In this document: positions 1-13,827 of the stretch, piece by piece | Layout of the letters: every line of letters starts with the position of its first letter | How positions within the stretch are numbered: the stretch's first letter is position 1 | Source: Paramecium pentaurelia | Lineage: Eukaryota; Ciliophora; Oligohymenophorea; Peniculida; Parameciidae | Length of the DNA: 64,000 nucleotides | NCBI GenBank assembly: GCA_905183005.1 | Contig: CAJJDO010000050.1 | Location: 17,851-81,850, forward strand | Direction: 5' to 3' | Notes under the pieces: generated by a model | What the model saw: only the letters and a program-made list of their open reading frames with translations | What the model was told of the DNA's origin: nothing | Database searches by the model: none | Position numbers and translations under genes: made by a program

Positions 1-3000
1 AATCAGAGAAAATAGAAATGAAATACCTTAATTTGACAAACAATACAATTATTCTTACTAAATTGTCTGAACAACCTTGTGTTATTAGCATAATATCTGA
101 ATAATAATAATAAATTGATTTGTAAGATATTTATACCTTTAATAATCATCATCATACTTATTAAGAAGATTAACTATTCAAGTAATCATCAACTATTTAT
201 ATAAATAGTCCTAATTCTAAAATTATATTAATTAAATCTATATTTGAAAATAATATTATCACTAATAATTAAGGATCTAATCTTGTATTTAAATGTGGAA
301 ATTTCTAGATGGAGGATTGTTATTTTAATTCTTAAAATGATTTATAATATTAATATTTAAAAGATCGTTTAATTTGGGGATATTAATAAAATGAAATAAT
401 TTTTATTGAGAATTTGCATTCAATTTTTCCTATTAAATCAAAGGGTGGAAATGCGTTTTGTTAAGCAGATGAAATAATTGTAAGAAATGTTTCAAGTTAG
501 AATTCATTTGCTTTATAAGGAGGATCATTTTATTTTAGTACTTAATCAAATGGGATAATTGAAGTTTCGAATTGTAATTTCAATTTCAGCCAAACAAATT
601 TATTAATGACTGAGAAATCACAAGGTGGAACATTATTTATTGATGCTTCTCAATCAGATTTAAATTTATTAATATCTGACAATCTTTTTTCCTAAAGTTC
701 TAGTAGATAAGAAGGAGGAACACTCTTTTTAGAGCCTTCTAGAAATAAAAATAGAATAATAATTTAAAGAAGTGTAATTTAAAATGTTTATTCATTGAAA
801 ACTGCTTTCTTTAAACTTCCTATAATATTTACAAGTAACTCTTTAATTTTGAATGTTGAAATTTCTGATTTGCTAATTTAAAATACTTATCAAGGTTTTT
901 TATCATATTTAGGTAGAATTAATGAATTAAGTGAATCAGAAGTTAAATTATAAAATAAAAATTATTTAATTTCTATAGAAAGAGGTAATATTACTGTAAG
1001 AAATTGCAACTTTGTTGATTTATTTGATTATGGGGTTATGGAAATAATGAATGCAGAATCAATTACACTTAAAAATATAGAAATATAAAATTTAACATTG
1101 ATTAGTGGAAGCACACTTAATATTAAACTTAATAACAGTATATAATTATATATTTTTAGAATATATGACTAATGTGTATATAGCTAATTTTTAGTTAATA
1201 TCAGTCAAAGAAATAATTGGAGATGTCTCAAAACCAATTTAAACATATCCTTCTATTTCTTCATCCTTTTATAAATGCATGAAAATATATTCTTAGCCAG
1301 AATAGCTACAAGTGTTCTATGATTAGTAGAATCAATATATTATTAGTCTATACAATTTTTATACCTTAATAACAAAAAGAACAAATCCTGGGTTTATTTT
1401 TTAAGTTGATTCTATTTCATCAAAACATTAAATTTAAATAGAATATCTAATTTTTTAGAATATTATATGCTCTAACTGCAAAGAAGGAATATTAAAATTT
1501 ATAAATATAGAATAATAAAACAATTAAAATTTGATCAATCTAAATTCAATAAAAATGGAAGATAATCTATGTGGCCTTTTGAGTTGTTTGGTCTTATCTT
1601 CAAAAGAAATAACTAATTTAAAATAATATTCAGAAGTCAAATCAAATAGATTATTAAATTAAATTTAAACTTATTATGAAACTAAAATTATGAATGTAAA
1701 ACTTGAATATAGTTACTTTAAAAATAATAGTGGAACATATGGAGGTGCAGCTTATATCTCTTCAATTACTATGATTATAAACTCATGTTAATTTATAAGG
1801 AATAATGGAAGAGAAACAGGAGGAGCCATTTATTTTGACTATCGTGAAAAATCTCTTTTTTTAATTTATGATACCTAGTTTTTAAATAATTAAGCAAAGG
1901 TAGGAGGAGCTATATTTATAGAAAACTATGCAATTCCAGATAAAGATAAAACAAATATCATATACTCAAATAACAAAGCATCTCTGTTTAGTGATAATAT
2001 AGCTGGGTTCCCTGTAAAATTAACCCTTTAATTTGGTTCAAAACTTTTGAATACAAAAAAAATTGAGAGTAATAAAAACTAAGTTATTGAACAAATTGAA
2101 ATCAACAAATATTATATAGGTCAAAAGAAACAAGACTTTTTAATGTTTCCTAGTGGACAAGTTATAAATGAATTCAAAATTTTTAATGAGCAAACTCAAG
2201 ATTATATACCTTTAAATATTACTTTAAGAATAATACCATTAGACAAAGAGAATAGTCAAATTAAAGCATTAGATGGAACTAAATGTACATTAAAAGGGAG
2301 ATAAATTATTAATTAAAAGGAAGGAGAGTTTTATGAAAATTTTACTAGTATGAAAGAGATTGTCTTCAATAAAACTAGTTAGGATTATAATTTAGATTCT
2401 ATGATTATTAATTTTGATCCTGATTATTCATCCTAAGATTATTTATAATTGGAGATTATGTGTGATTCAGTGAAAATTCCAATTTTTGATGACAAACCTC
2501 CTTATTTACTAAAAAATTATTTTACTAATTATAAATTAAGAGTAAATTTATAAACATTTCCTTGTTAAAGAGGAGAATACAAAACTTAATAGGGAACATG
2601 TAAATTATGTGATCCTAATGCTTATTAATATAATGTAAGAGCTGGAGAATAATGCAAAATAAAAGATTAAATCAAAATGGAAAATGTTTCTTCAGCTAGA
2701 ATTATGTTGAGACCTCATTATTGGAGACCATATGAGAGCAGTGAAAATATAGAATATTGTTTGAATATGCCTGAAAATTGTTTAGGTGGATGGAATCCTG
2801 GTAATGAATTATGCTCAGAGGCACATGTTGGAGCATTATGTGAGCAATGTGATATTTATAATATAAGAGGGTAAGGATCTTTTTCTGTAAGTACAATCTA
2901 TAAATGTGGAAGTTGTGCAAACATAGGAGATAATGCTACAAAAATTGTACTAATTAGTATTTGGACAATGATCTCAATATTTTTATCCGTAAAAGGAACA

Positions 3001-4416
3001 ATAGAGACAATTAATAAAGTTATTACTTAATAGAAAAGGTTGATATTAAAAATAGCTATACCTGATCCTAGAGCAGGGTAAGGAAATGTATTAATCAAAG
3101 TATTAACAAATTATTTTTAAATCATAGGAGTTATCTCAACATTTTAATTATAAATGCCAAATGGATTATAATTATCTGTTAAATCAGTTGGTAATCCAAT
3201 ATAAACAATGAGTTTATCTTTAGACTGTTTTTTAGTAGATATTACAACTATCAATATTATTTATTTCAGAATGATCTGGGCATTAATAATACCTTTAATT
3301 TACATTCTAATCTTTATTATTTTTTATGTATTAGCAGTTAGTATTAAGTTAACTAAACTGAATAAGAGTGCATTTACTACAACTGCTATCTATTTATTTA
3401 CTTATTTATAGCCAAATTTATTAGGAGGATTCATATCTTTATTATCCTTTAGATAAATATCAAATTATTATTGGATTCAAGGGAATGTTGCCTATAGATA
3501 CGATACCGATGATCATTTCCATTGGATTTCAACCTTTATTTTACCAGCTACTTTGACTTTAGCTTTGATCATCCCTGCCTACATGTTTATTAGCTTATAT
3601 CTATAAAGACATAACTTAGAAGATGAAATAACAAGAAAAAATTGGGGATATTTATATAATGAGTATTCAAGAAATGCTTATTTTTGGGAAATTATAAAAA
3701 TTCTGTAAAAAGGATTCATAATTATTTTTTTGACATTTTATGAAGATTTAATAATAATAAAAGGAGCTTTGGTTTTTATAATTATCTTCATATATTAATT
3801 GTTAACAAAAAAGTATCGTCCTTATTTATTTATTTAATTAAACATTATTGATGAATTTAGTACACTTATTTGTGGTACTTCCATAGTATTATCAATCACA
3901 ATTTATTAAGCTGACTTATCAAACAATTAAGAGATAATATTGCCTTTTTATATATTTCTTATTAGCTTAAATTCCATATTTGTTACATATATTTTATGGG
4001 GAATATTATTAGCTTTATTAGAAGATTAATAAGAAAATCTAGATAAAATAAGGGATAAAATTAATAAAAGATTTCCAAATTTAATTACATCTAATTATAT
4101 TCTAAAGAGGCTATTAACAAATAGAGAAAAATAAAAAGAAAGAATTCATGTTAGATTTTAAAAGATAAAGAAATATTTACTAAATATTGTTCGCTCTCAC
4201 CCTAGATTTTATTAAATTCACACTTAAAATGATAGTTGTCCAGAAAGACCAAAAACAGAAGATTTTTTAACAAATGTAGATTAATTTCATAAAAATATAA
4301 ATTTCAACGAAAAACCCAAAACTAATAATAAAGTATATCCAATTGATTTTAGTTTCAAATCAAAGGAACTTTTAAAAGATTATGAAAAAAGAGAAGATGA
4401 GATAATTAGTGGATGA
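1..4416 (+). CDS. Large multispan membrane protein with beta-helix-like ectodomain (5' partial)
   Basis: The frame is open from the window edge to TGA at 4414-4416, with one 22-nt intron at 1138-1159 (GTA...TTTTTAG) that moves reading from frame 3 to frame 1; about 1463 residues are visible. The first ~2.4 kb encodes short, Gly/Asn-rich repeats with recurring GGA/GGT pairs (for example GGAFYF-like blocks), as in pectin-lyase-fold outer proteins. A Cys-rich module follows at about 2560-2930 (CPCRGEY, CKLCDP, CGSC). Then come several hydrophobic segments between 2940 and 4030 and a charged cytosolic tail. This architecture is a common large ciliate surface-protein type, often annotated only as a transmembrane protein. 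The role (surface antigen, adhesion or sensing) is unknown. The true start lies outside the window. Confidence 0.75.
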
Positions 4417-4441
4417 AAAAAAAATTGATAATATTATATAA

Positions 4442-5446
4442 TAATATATAATCAATAAAATTAAATTTTTAAGTTAAGTTAATAAGGTCTTTATCTTTTA
4501 CAACATTTAAATTATTTAAGGTAAGAATAAATTACTATATCAAAAATATATCTATTTCTAAAAATTTCATTATTAACCAGAAAAGAAATTTCCATAAATT
4601 TTAACTATTCTATCTCTTATAAATCTTGGAATATTTATTTTAAAGAATCAACAAGAAATAACGTTTGATTATTTTATAAATATATTTGGCCATATTAATT
4701 GTAATAGAATTCAAAGGCCTATAATGAAATTTTTATAAATACCTCAAAGTAATCTTATTTAACCCAAAATTTAATTAAGCATGGATTATTTAAAATTTGA
4801 TATTCATAGGAAAGAATTTAGAACTCATCTTATTATGATTTTCTAAGATTTAATACTTGTTGATGATAGATAACCTTAAAAAAAGAAGAATGATAAAATA
4901 AAATTTATGAATAAATAAAGCAATATCTAACATCGAAAGGTTTTAAATATTGATTATAAAATAATTTTCATAATTGCATGTAAAATATTAGCTTAATTAG
5001 ACAGAAAAAGGGATGTAAGTAAATTTATTGAAAATATTAAATATTAAGAATCAAAGCTTTAATCAATAGGATATCAAGCAATTTCAGCTTTATATTATAT
5101 TACAAAAACTTAGATATGAAATAGAATTATTAAATTAATGTTATCAGATAATATTTTTAGCTAGATGAAGTCTTTCAACTTAATTGTATATAAAAAGGAT
5201 TCATTTTATAAAAGTTTATTATTTAGTTAAAAATTATAATTTTAGAAATTTATAGGATGACATATTTTTAAACTAATTTTTAATGTTCTTAAAGGTTAAT
5301 CCATAATCAATAATAAATATTATTTTATTTTTTAGATCAAAAATGATTTTCTTTTTTTAAATAAAAGATAAAAATAAATGAGTCATTTAAAATTAAAAGT
5401 AAAAATTTTACCATTGCGTTGGATTAGATTTAATAAAAAATTAATA
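4442..5446 (+). pseudogene. Broken open frame, possible decayed gene
   Basis: One frame (codons starting at 4442) stays free of TGA to 5117-5119, then continues with coding-like composition in the same frame through further TGAs near 5258 and 5446. The first part encodes about 225 residues with in-frame ATGs at 4724 and 4781, including a basic KKK stretch and an ILAQLDRKRDV segment. I do not recognise the family. No intron restores the frame across the TGAs, so a decayed duplicate is the simplest reading. The alternative is a short live gene ending at 5119 whose first exon I cannot place. Confidence 0.35.
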
Positions 5447-5865
5447 TGATGTTATAATTTTAAAAAGTTTATTCTATTGTTATTTTTATAATTAATTTGA
5501 AATATTATATTGAAGCCAACTATGATAATTGAACTTTTAATTTTTCTTAATAAAACCCTGCCTTAATAAGAATATTAAATATATTTAATAGGATCCAGCA
5601 AATTATTTGAAATTCACAAAAATATATTAATTATATTTATTCATCTCTTTTAAACTATTTCTTTCATGCCTTACAGAATAATATAATTTAATTTTATATT
5701 AATTGGCTGATTCTAAGCATTCTGAATGAGAGTGGTATTTTTTTAAATAATTTTAATTATAATTCTATCATAATGTTATATATAAAAACATGTTATATAA
5801 TGCTATTTCTTTACAAACTTATACTTTGAAACATTTATCTACTGTTAAATATTAAGTTTATTAAA
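5447..5865. other. AT-rich spacer
   Basis: All frames on both strands are interrupted by TGA here and base composition is strongly AT-rich. I see no conserved motif. It holds the upstream region of the alpha-kinase gene that starts at 5866. Confidence 0.5.
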
Positions 5866-8532
5866 ATGGATTTCTTAGATGACATATAGAAATTATGTCA
5901 TGATTTACACAAATGTTAAATTCAGAACTGCGAAAAACTACATCCAAAATGTTTTAGCGGAGTTTGTATAGGTTTTTTATAAGGGATGTGCTAATAATAA
6001 GATTATTGTGGATTATATCATTTTTCACCAGATGAATTACAAGAATAATTGGAGAAAAAATCAATAAATGGAATTTATCCATGTAATTTATGTTATAAGA
6101 ATTGTAATAATGATTAGAATTGCAAATATTTACATCCACCTTGGTTATAATATATTTGTGTTAATTGTAAAAATAAAAAGTGTGATAAAAAAAAAGAAGG
6201 ATTGTGGCATACTAATAGATGGGATGAAATACAAAAAAAAGTGTATGAATTATATAACATAAATAAATTGAACCCTGAAATATTTTGTAAAGAAGTAGAA
6301 TGTTAATGTGATGCTAAAAAATATAATTTTCATAAATATTGTATCAAATATTTTTAAGGAACATGTCCTTATCATAGATGCTAAAAACCACATAAAAATT
6401 GGGAAGATTTAAAAGACATTGGAAATTTTTAGAATTTATAAGATGAAGTTATTAAACCTTGTATAAAATTTGACTAGAAAGTAAATAAATTTGTTAGTTA
6501 ACCTCAAACATTATAATGCAATGTATTTATGTAAAAGAATCAACTTAAATTAATGATTAACTAAATTTAGTAAAGACCATAAGTGGATATTATCTTTATT
6601 TTAGATTGTACAAAAAGTATGGATAAATGGATTGAAGTTTCAAGAAAGAACATCACTTCTATAATAACTGAATTTAAGAAAAAGGTCTAAATTGATACTG
6701 CAATTAGAATGGCTGCAGTATGTTATAAAGATTTTTCTGAAGGTCCAAATCACATAAAATATCATAATTTTACTGTTAGACCAGAGGAGATTGAAAAATT
6801 CATTAGTAGCATAAAAGCTGAAGGTGGTGATGATATTCCTGAAGATTTATAAGGAGCACTTGATGTTGCATATAAATTAAATATTTGCAAAGATCCTGAA
6901 AGTCTTTTATAGCTATTTATTATTACAGATGCTCCATGTCATGGTAGGAAATATCATAAATTAGTTTATGATTCAAACTTAAATGCTCAAGACTTGGAAG
7001 AAAAGTTATAAAAATTTGTTGAATTAAAATAAAGATTTTTTTTATCTTTTTTATAAATCAATGAATAAACTTAAATAATGGAAAAAGTGATGTAAAGTGT
7101 AGTTTAAAAAAATTATTAAAGTGCAAAAATAGCTGATAAATAATTTTCAGATTATATTTTATTTTCTCTATCTTCTACTTATTGTAAATCATAATCAATA
7201 ACTAATATTAAAGAGTATTAACATATTTCTTAAGCCTAATTTAGAAAATAAAAATAAATGCATTATGCTTATCATAATAGGTAAAATAATAAATATTATG
7301 ATTAAATAATTGAATAAATCAAATAAACTTAAAAAAAATGTTAAACTTTGTTATTTATTGAAAATGATGAATTATAACTGAAACAAAAAGAAAAAGGATA
7401 AGCAGCAGAGGTATTTAAAGGATTTGATTAAAAAAATAATGTATATGTTGTGATAAAAATTCCAAGATGGATTCTTAAAAAATATAATTCTTAAACCTTA
7501 ACTGATGATGATATTGATGAAGCAAATAAAATAGCAGATATAAAATATAAACAATAATTAATTGCAAAATAATTGAGTAATCATTTTAATTATTGTTGCA
7601 AATAATAAAAAGTGTAGTTTATTCCTCTTTATTATGCTACACCATATTTATATGAATTAGAAAAACCTTTTAAGGGTTTGAAGTTATTATATGCAGAGAG
7701 TTATATTGATATTAATGAACCATGGAAAAAGTATACTAATAATGCAGATTACAGAGATGAGGAAATCAATTTAACTGCTTTCTCTCATTTTACATATCAA
7801 TATACTAATTTTTAGATGATAATTACAGATTTATAAGGTAAAATCAATATCTTAAGTGATCCTGCAATACATACATAAGATTTAATGGATTCAACAAATT
7901 AATAAGATGATGGATGCCGTAAATTCTTTTTGAATTAGCATCCAGAATGTTCAAATATTTGCAAAAAGCTAGGTTTAGGTTAAACAATAATATAAACAAA
8001 GAGTTTAACCTTTATTGAGGGTTATAACTCTGAAGTGGATACTCAAGTAGAGGATGTTTTTGGAAATAAAATTAATAGAGAAAAATTATTCAAAGTTTGC
8101 AATAACTGCAATGCATTAGAAAAATTTGATGAAGCATCTAATAATTATGAACTTTGTGAATATTGCTAAGAATAATAGTATGAAAAATAAAGTATGAACT
8201 GTAAATGTTGTAATGCTACATTTTCCATGTCTTATAATTTTGAATAGCGTTTTGGAACTACAGTATAATATTGTCAAGAATGTTAAAATAATTATTGTCA
8301 TTAAACACTTGAAAAGAGATGTTATTATTGTGGAAAAAGAATATGTTTATAAACAATTAAAGAAATTATAGTTAATAAATAGAAATTAGATATTTGTATT
8401 GATGCTTTTTTCTTTTTAAGATAAATTAAATGTAAAAATTGTCATTCAAATTATAATTTTGATACTTTATTAAGCCAAGAAGATTATTATGGCAATAACT
8501 ATAATTGTGGATGCAATAAAATTAACAAATGA
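5866..8532 (+). CDS. VWA/alpha-kinase protein with N-terminal CCCH zinc fingers and C-terminal Cys-rich region
   Basis: This is an intronless ORF of 888 residues starting at the first ATG. The N terminus has CCCH-type fingers: C34-x7-C42-x5-C48-x3-H52 and a later C159-x7-C-x4-C-x3-H, with further Cys/His clusters between. A von Willebrand A domain starts near residue 240 with a MIDAS-like DCTKSM. An alpha-kinase (MHCK/EEF2K class) domain follows: VVIKIPRW near residue 526 supplies the likely ATP-binding Lys, then DLQG near 656, ILSDPAIHT, and a closing FFLNQHPECSNIC block that matches the zinc-coordinating end of alpha-kinases. The last ~170 residues are rich in CxxC pairs. VWA plus alpha-kinase is the VwkA arrangement, which acts on Ser/Thr. 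The CCCH fingers suggest RNA binding, which is an inference. Confidence 0.85.
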
Positions 8533-8708
8533 AATTATATTATTAGATAAACTAATATCAAAATTTCTTTATTATTTTTTTTGTTTTTAATAAGAACTCT
8601 TAAATTTTAAATAGAATGTTAAATAATTTAAGTTTCCCTCTTTTTTTAAAGACTGAAAAAATATTAATAGTTTTCTCTTATTCAACTTTATTATAATGAA
8701 TTATAGTG

Positions 8709-10281
8709 TCAATCATATATCAATTAGTCTTCAATTTGATGAATAGTGCTTTTCTACATTTCATTTTCTCTCTTTATTCTATTTATAATTCTTTCTGACT
8801 CTTTTTACCAATCTGTAAAAAATAAACTCAATGTAAAAAGAGTAGTCAAAATTAGATTTGATATTCCAAATCCTTACCATATACCTTTAGTACCATTACC
8901 AAGTCCCCAGTCATAAGCGAAAAAGGAGACTATAGGAACACAACAAACAAAATAAGCAAATATTGTTGAATACTAAAATATTTATAATTCTAATACCTAT
9001 ACTAAATTTGCTTTATTAATTCCTTTTAATGCTCCGCTTAAAGTTCCTTACATTCCATCTATTATTAATGATCCACCAATCATCCAAGGAAGAGAATCTT
9101 TCATAACTTCTTTTGTTTCATCTGCAAATTAATCCTTTCCACTTTCTGCTGTGAAAAAATCTATAAATCCATCTTAAAATATCCATAAAAGTGATGCACA
9201 CAAAGCACAAGTTAACACAAATATTAAAATTCCTACTGCTACATATTATTTTGCTCTTTTAACATCTCCCAATCCCATTTCTGTACCAACATAAGACATG
9301 ATTGCTATTGATAAACTAATTGGCAATCCTTAAATCATATATATATATAATTACTAAAAAATGTACCAGACACTGTTTAAAGTGCTAAATGAGCATTTAC
9401 TGATGGAGTATTCAAACTTAATGCTATAAATGTTAATAACACAAATATAAAATATGCACAATATATATGGACTAATATTGGCATTGAAGTTTTGCAATAT
9501 TGTAAACCTAATTTTCTAATTCTTGGAATATCAGGCAATATTTTGATTCCTTAAAATATTGTCCTTTTATATTCTGTCAATTAAATGAATGCTAAAATAA
9601 CTTATAAAATTCTTACAGAATATACCAATCATATTGAATACTTCTGTTAATATGATAGCAAAACCTGCTCCAGGTATTCCCCATTCAAATTTCATTATAA
9701 ATAACCAACTAAATAGCCAATGTAAAAGCAAAGTGATAAAATGAATAATGGCAAATGGGTATGTAATTTTGTATGATGCCATAAAAATCTTAATACTTTC
9801 AAAAATGATTGCTAAAATTATGGCTGGAATTAGAAACCATAAATACTACCAAGCACAATCTGCTGTTTACTCTCTCTAAGACTCTTCTACGATTAGGCTA
9901 AACGGTTTTTTGATTGCTATTAAAATTCCCGAAAATGGAATCAGAAACATAAGCATCACATATAAATTGACATTAAAAAATCGTTTGGCAAGTTAGTGTT
10001 TTCCATCACCTATTGCTTATGCTGTATGCATGTTTAGAGACTAATTAAATCCGAATCCAATTGGCAATACAATAATGTAGACACAATTCAATGCAAACCC
10101 ATATCCTGCTACATCAATTTAAGTCATTCTTTCATAAATGTATTATTTACCCTTTGTTAATGTAATGTAAAGTAACACTCACACAGATGTCTAAACATAC
10201 ATAACCAAACACAGTTTAGAATGAACAGACTAATAAATTCCAAAACATCTTAAGTAATGAAGGTTTATCATCCTTATCCAT
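8709..10281 (-). CDS. MATE-family multidrug/organic cation transporter
   Basis: The product is 501 residues after removing introns 9354-9373 (20 nt, TAG), 9592-9616 (25 nt, TAG) and 10129-10150 (22 nt, AAG); the coding length is then divisible by three. MATE-like segments in order are IDVAGYG with FALN, LPIGFGFNQSLNMHTAQAIG (QAxG), a middle hydrophobic half with GIPGAGFA, then QGLPISLSIAIMSYVG and DGMQGTLSGALKG. About 12 hydrophobic helices are expected and visible. The family exports organic cations in exchange for H+ or Na+, at the plasma membrane or an endomembrane. The N-terminal intron ends in AAG and is the least certain junction. The upstream spacer is unusually long for this window (about 1 kb). 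Confidence 0.85.
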
Positions 10282-11276
10282 TTGTATCTCTGTGTTTGTC
10301 AAATGATGGCAAGAAAGCATAATTATGTATGAAATTTAATATTTTTCAATAAAAACGATTATTCAAATTTAAAGTGACTAAAATGGATATATTAATAATA
10401 GGTCATATTAATACTATAAATTAGATTAATTTTATCCTTAATAGTGATGATTTTAGAATTTAATATTTATACTATAATAAATATCAATTCTCTAATTATA
10501 GTATAAGAAAAATAAATTCTCTAAAGGGTTTTAAATTAATTTGTGAATATGATTAACACTCTCTTGTGTATGAAAAAATAGTATACATATAATATAAAGT
10601 TTAATTGTATTTTTTCAAATAATAATATAAATAGATCATGAGATAAATTTATAATACTAATATATAATTATATATATTGTTTGTATAAACACTAAAAAAA
10701 GTATTGTAAAATTATACATAATACATAGAAATTAAATATATAAATTAATTATTTATAATAACAAGTAGTCAAATTCTGAGTACATATTCATTAAAATTAA
10801 AAGATCTATTGGAAAATGATAGAAGATCTATATTATTAAAATTACTGAATTTCAGTTCAATTAGTATAATTAGTTTGAATAAAGATAAAAAATTATAGAT
10901 GATATCAATAAGTTTATGATTTACAAATATATTAATAAGAATCTCTAATTAAAATAGAAAAACTGAATAATAGAATGATTTAATATTTTACAAATAGATA
11001 AATGTGAATCATAAAGATAAAATGATAGTGATTTAAATAGATAATTGTTCTTATTTTGATTGATTATAATACTTTATATACATATAATATTTCTTTTTAA
11101 ATCTAAATTTGAGGATAAATAAAAAGAAAAGTAATGAATAAAACAAAATTATAAAGTTTATTACAATAGTAAAGCATGATTAGCATAATCTAAATGAAAT
11201 TCTCAATATATTAAATTCTTGTTCATAATGAAGTTGATTTTCATAATAAATATAAGTTACTAATATAGGTGATATA
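10282..11276. other. Long AT-rich intergenic region
   Basis: The starts of the MATE gene (-) and the OSCA-like gene (+) face away from each other across about 1 kb. There is no sustained TGA-free frame on either strand and no recognisable RNA gene. It contains runs of A/T and scattered TATATA. It is presumably promoter sequence plus non-functional DNA. Confidence 0.5.
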
Positions 11277-13317
11277 ATGAATGAAATATTACCAGATATC
11301 TCAGTTCCTTATCCTTCTTAATCAGCAGATATTAGTAGTCTTCCTTAAGTGAGTATTGAACAGGCACTTGATCACCGATAAGCCAATAGAGTAGGTCGAC
11401 CAAATTATAAAGGAAGAATTTGTAATTGCTGTGGTTTGCAAATTGTATATATATATTTAAAAAGGAAAGGGAAATCTTTAATTTTGGAATATCTAGTGAT
11501 CAATTGGGATTTTTAGGCAGTGGTTATCCTTTGTATTTCGATTTTATCAAATCTTGTTTAACCATAATTGCTATCTAATATATCACAGTTGGAAATTTTT
11601 AATTAATAACTCATATTGGAACATTGTTTGAATTATCAGAGACTAAGGAAGGCTTATAGGAAAAGTAAGGCATATTAAGTCTAACTGCTTTATACTTTAC
11701 TATGATCTACTTAATCTATTTTAGACATAATTAAATAAAGTTAGATAGTTTTTGCGACTTAAAACAAACAACTCCAGGAGATTATACGGTATTATTTCAA
11801 AAATTACCTTTGGATTTATCAAGAGAAGAATTAGAACTGAAAATTAAAGAAGAATTTGAAAATGTAGTTAAAGTATGCTTTATTTTTAAATAAATAATTA
11901 AACAAAAAAAAAATAAGAGAATATTTTTAGAACAATTATAAGACACATACTTTGAATAAAATTACTTTTCTGGAAGTGCTTTAGTATCATTTAAATATAA
12001 ATAAGATAAACTTTAATTCTTAAAAAAAGCTAAATACAATAAATTTAAATATTATCTTAAATAATTATTGCATCTAGATTTAAACAATGATGGATATGTA
12101 AACTTTTAAGGAATACGTTTAGCTGTTAGATAAGCTCCAGAACCTACAGATATTAATTGGAAAAGTTTAAATGAATGGATAGAATTATCATAATTTAAAA
12201 GAATACTAGAAATCTTTATTAACTTTTTATTATTGATATTGTTATTAGTAGTGACTTGTACTACTGAATATAAAACAAACAAAATGATATCATTTAAATC
12301 AAGTTTTACACCATTAATAACTATTATATGTTATTATATTTTTCCATTACTCACAAAAAGAATAACATTTAGAAAATATATTTCTTGGACAGAAACTTAA
12401 AAGAGTTAATCTTTTAAATTGACAATTCTCATGTCTTTGTTTACAATCTATGTAGCTTAATTTGTTGATGGAGAATTGTTTTGGCTTTTTGCATGGTATT
12501 ATATATTATAATTATAATTAGTAATTCATTTCTTCCTCCTTTATTTATACTTTTAAAACTATAATAGTAAATAAAAAATTACAAAATTAAATATTAACCA
12601 TAACCATAGACTTAAGATGAATTGAATAGACTTTATGAACTTCAATAACACAATTTAACTAGAAATCATGCTTATATTAATTATACTATGATAATAACAA
12701 ATATATATGGGAATCTTATGCCAATTAATTCAATTATGTCATTTCTAGGATTAAGTCTTTATTATTGGGCTGATAAATATGTTCTACTTAATCATTCTAC
12801 AGTTAAATATTAACCATCTTCAAATTTATCACTTGAAATGTTTACATTAATATCCTATACTCCTATTATAATATCATGTCAAAACTATATGAATTCAAAT
12901 GAGAACAAGATTTCTCTAATTTAATTAATAAGTGCATTCATATTTTATTTAATCCCTAAAGACTTAATTATAAATAAAATTTGGAAAACAAAAAAGATTA
13001 AAGAATTTTCACCTTATGATGAATCTTAATTTAATTCTTGCTATGATAGAACAAATCCTGCATTACAAGATAAAGCAATAAATAATTGGGTAAACTAACA
13101 AAAGAAAGCTCATGCAAAATAAAGAAGAATTTTACATTTATTAGATGAAGAATAAAAAGCTAAACAAAAAAAAACCTTGGAAAAATAATTAATGAAAATT
13201 TAAAAATAAATTGGTTAACTTGAAGCTTAGTTGGAATAAAAGTAAACAGCAAAACTAATAACTTAATCAGATTAGGTTTCACAAAGCTTTAATTAAGATA
13301 AATCAGAGGACTCTTGA
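11277..13317 (+). CDS. OSCA/CSC1 (TMEM63)-type mechanosensitive/hyperosmolality-gated channel
   Basis: The product is 664 residues with introns 11445-11464 (20 nt, AAG) and 12496-12521 (26 nt, TAG). Family marks: LGFLGSGYPLYF in the N-terminal region, YTVLFQKLP opening the cytosolic RRM-like domain, and APEPTDINWKSL just before the central helices (the family's APEPxDIxWxNL signature), followed by hydrophobic segments and a late YWADKY(V/L)LL. The C terminus is a basic, Gln-rich coiled coil. Known members are dimeric, stretch- or osmolarity-gated cation channels of the plasma membrane or endomembranes. An N-terminal CNCCG Cys cluster precedes the first intron. Family assignment is confident; gating and ion selectivity cannot be read from the sequence. 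Confidence 0.8.
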
Positions 13318-13827
13318 ATAATTGACATGTGTACATATTTTTACATTATATATATTCAACTTCAATTAATAATATTAAAAATCTTTGGCATCTAGTCAAA
13401 AGTAAATATTAAGTTACTTTATATTTTAATATTATTTATTTATTTATTTTTTATTTACTCAAAAACTATTTAAGAGTTACAAAAATAAAAAAGATTTATT
13501 TGATAATTTTCTCAACTGGGTTTATGTATTAATAATCTCTGATATTTTTTATGTATTTTATGAATAAAAATAAATAAATCTTTGATTAACACTATGAAGT
13601 TATACTATAAGTATTAATCATTGCTACTTATGGATATCTATTGATTTGATTATAAAATCATTTAAATATATGATAAGACAGTTCCATATAAGTAGATAAT
13701 TAAAATATTTACAATAATTAAATAATAATCAAAATATTACTAAATTTGTACATAAGTTCATTAATTGAAAAAAATTTAACTATTTATAAATAATTTATTT
13801 ATAACTCCTAAATAAATAATTGTTTTA
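13318..13827. other. AT-rich spacer with TTTA/TTATT runs
   Basis: About 510 nt with a local ATTTATTTATTTATTTTTT run near 13430-13450. There is no sustained open frame and no recognisable RNA structure. Confidence 0.5.

Noticed and set aside
9354..9373. A 13-nt ultra-short intron in the MATE gene
   Set aside because: On recounting bases, a 20-nt GTG...TAG intron restores the frame and MATE similarity, so no sub-15-nt intron is needed.
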